Below the pieces are notes generated by a model. The model saw only the letters and a list, made by a program, of their open reading frames with translations, was not told the origin of the DNA and did no database searches. Below, one piece after another: positions 11,416 through 11,935 of a stretch of DNA of 11,935 nt (position 1 is its first letter; each line of letters begins with the position of its first letter). The stretch covers positions 1-11,935 of the forward strand of contig JAMJFV010000055.1 of the NCBI GenBank assembly GCA_023544495.1, read 5' to 3'. The translations under genes and the position numbers were made by a program. The DNA is from ANME-2 cluster archaeon. GTDB lineage: Archaea > Halobacteriota > Methanosarcinia > Methanosarcinales > Methanocomedenaceae.

Positions 11416-11935
11416 TTAATTCAGATCGACCTTCACGCCGGTAACAATATATACGACAGTCTCGCACAAATTGTTTATGTGGTCTCCCATCCGCTCCAGG
11501 TATCGTGCTGCAAAGGTCAGGTGGGATGCATTGGTGATCTTTTTAGGATCTTCCATCATGTATGTAATGAGTTCCCTGCGTATCTGGTCAAAAAGTGCGT
11601 CTATATCATTGTCCCTTAACGCGGTGCGTTTTGCCAGTTCTACATCTTGATTCCTTAAAGCCTCAAAACTCCCGTCCATCATCTCCTGCAGTTGGTCAGA
11701 CATTCTTGGGATATCAACAAGCGGTTTGATATGTGGAGTAAGATACGTGACCTTTGTGATCAATGCGATCTCAATAGCCAGGCTGAATATACTTTCCAGG
11801 TCAATGATCATTTTCAGGATACCTTTGAATGTCCTGAGCTGTAGTGGTGATACTTTCAGGGTCATGCCTCTGGTACATTTATCCTCGATCACATTACTCA
11901 TGTCATTGATCTCTTTTTTACTCCCTATGACCTTG
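11416..11935 (-). CDS. phoU: PhoU-family phosphate regulator (5' end beyond window)
   Basis: At least 172 codons are present. The frame stays open past the ATG at 11901 to the window edge (KVIGSKKEIND before it), and PhoU proteins are usually about 215 residues, so the true start lies outside. The visible part holds most of the first three-helix repeat, degenerate in its IDLESIFSLAIEIALI helix. A complete second repeat follows: DQLQEMMDGSFEALRNQDVE, then DNDIDALFDQIRRELITYMM, and the hallmark FAARYLERMGDHINNLCETV. PhoU proteins are cytoplasmic dimers that restrain phosphate uptake and signalling. Here the partner is the PiT transporter rather than a Pst system. It is the first visible gene of the phoU-pit-DUF47 unit. 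Confidence 0.88.
   Translation of the reverse strand, partial: KVIGSKKEINDMSNVIEDKCTRGMTLKVSPLQLRTFKGILKMIIDLESIFSLAIEIALITKVTYLTPHIKPLVDIPRMSDQLQEMMDGSFEALRNQDVELAKRTALRDNDIDALFDQIRRELITYMMEDPKKITNASHLTFAARYLERMGDHINNLCETVVYIVTGVKVDLN

Overview
The window looks like chromosome from a methanogen-related euryarchaeon, most likely a Methanosarcinales or anaerobic methanotroph (ANME) type genome. The grounds are Shine-Dalgarno sites of the GGAGGTGAT kind, AT-rich archaeal TATA boxes (one placed for a leaderless start), archaeal families (PiT/DUF47/PhoU, DUF2683-like and DUF7557-like antitoxins, a membrane-anchored winged-helix regulator) and moderate GC. The lineage is inference; no rRNA or marker gene is present. 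Every intact gene lies on the minus strand, so transcription runs from high to low coordinates. The only plus-strand coding traces are broken.

Right end (about 8370-11935): a phosphate block read as phoU (cut by the window edge), pit (PiT-type phosphate transporter) and a DUF47/PhoU-like accessory gene. These are packed with a 12-nt gap and then a 1-nt overlap. A PflX/COG1313 radical SAM protein follows 33 nt later, then a SemiSWEET (MtN3/PQ-loop) half-transporter.

Centre (about 3950-8120): a complete non-homologous end joining (NHEJ) operon, uncommon in Archaea. It is read as a LigD-type polymerase/primase, Ku, an ATP-dependent DNA ligase carrying a C-terminal 3'-phosphoesterase domain, and a DUF72 (YecE/TM1631-like) protein. 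Junctions are TGA-A-ATG, a 4-nt ATGA overlap and TGA-T-ATG, so translation is probably coupled through all four. Ku would bind the ends, the phosphoesterase and polymerase would process and fill them, and the ligase would seal. DUF72 is an unexplained fourth partner. Just upstream of the polymerase is a shortened AHSA1/SRPBCC gene that looks internally deleted.

Left half (1-3950): accessory DNA rich in toxin-antitoxin parts and remnants. There is a RelE/ParE-type toxin with a DUF7557-like antitoxin, a second antitoxin whose RelE-like toxin runs off the left edge, a plus-strand VapC (PIN) remnant with one frameshift, and two further unidentified degenerate coding stretches. Among these sits a two-gene unit, joined by an ATGA overlap, of a two-pass membrane winged-helix regulator and an exported, sequon-rich protein with an aromatic-rich tail. 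A tiny one-helix membrane protein broken by a single missing base follows it. This unit is the best candidate here for an undescribed envelope-sensing system.
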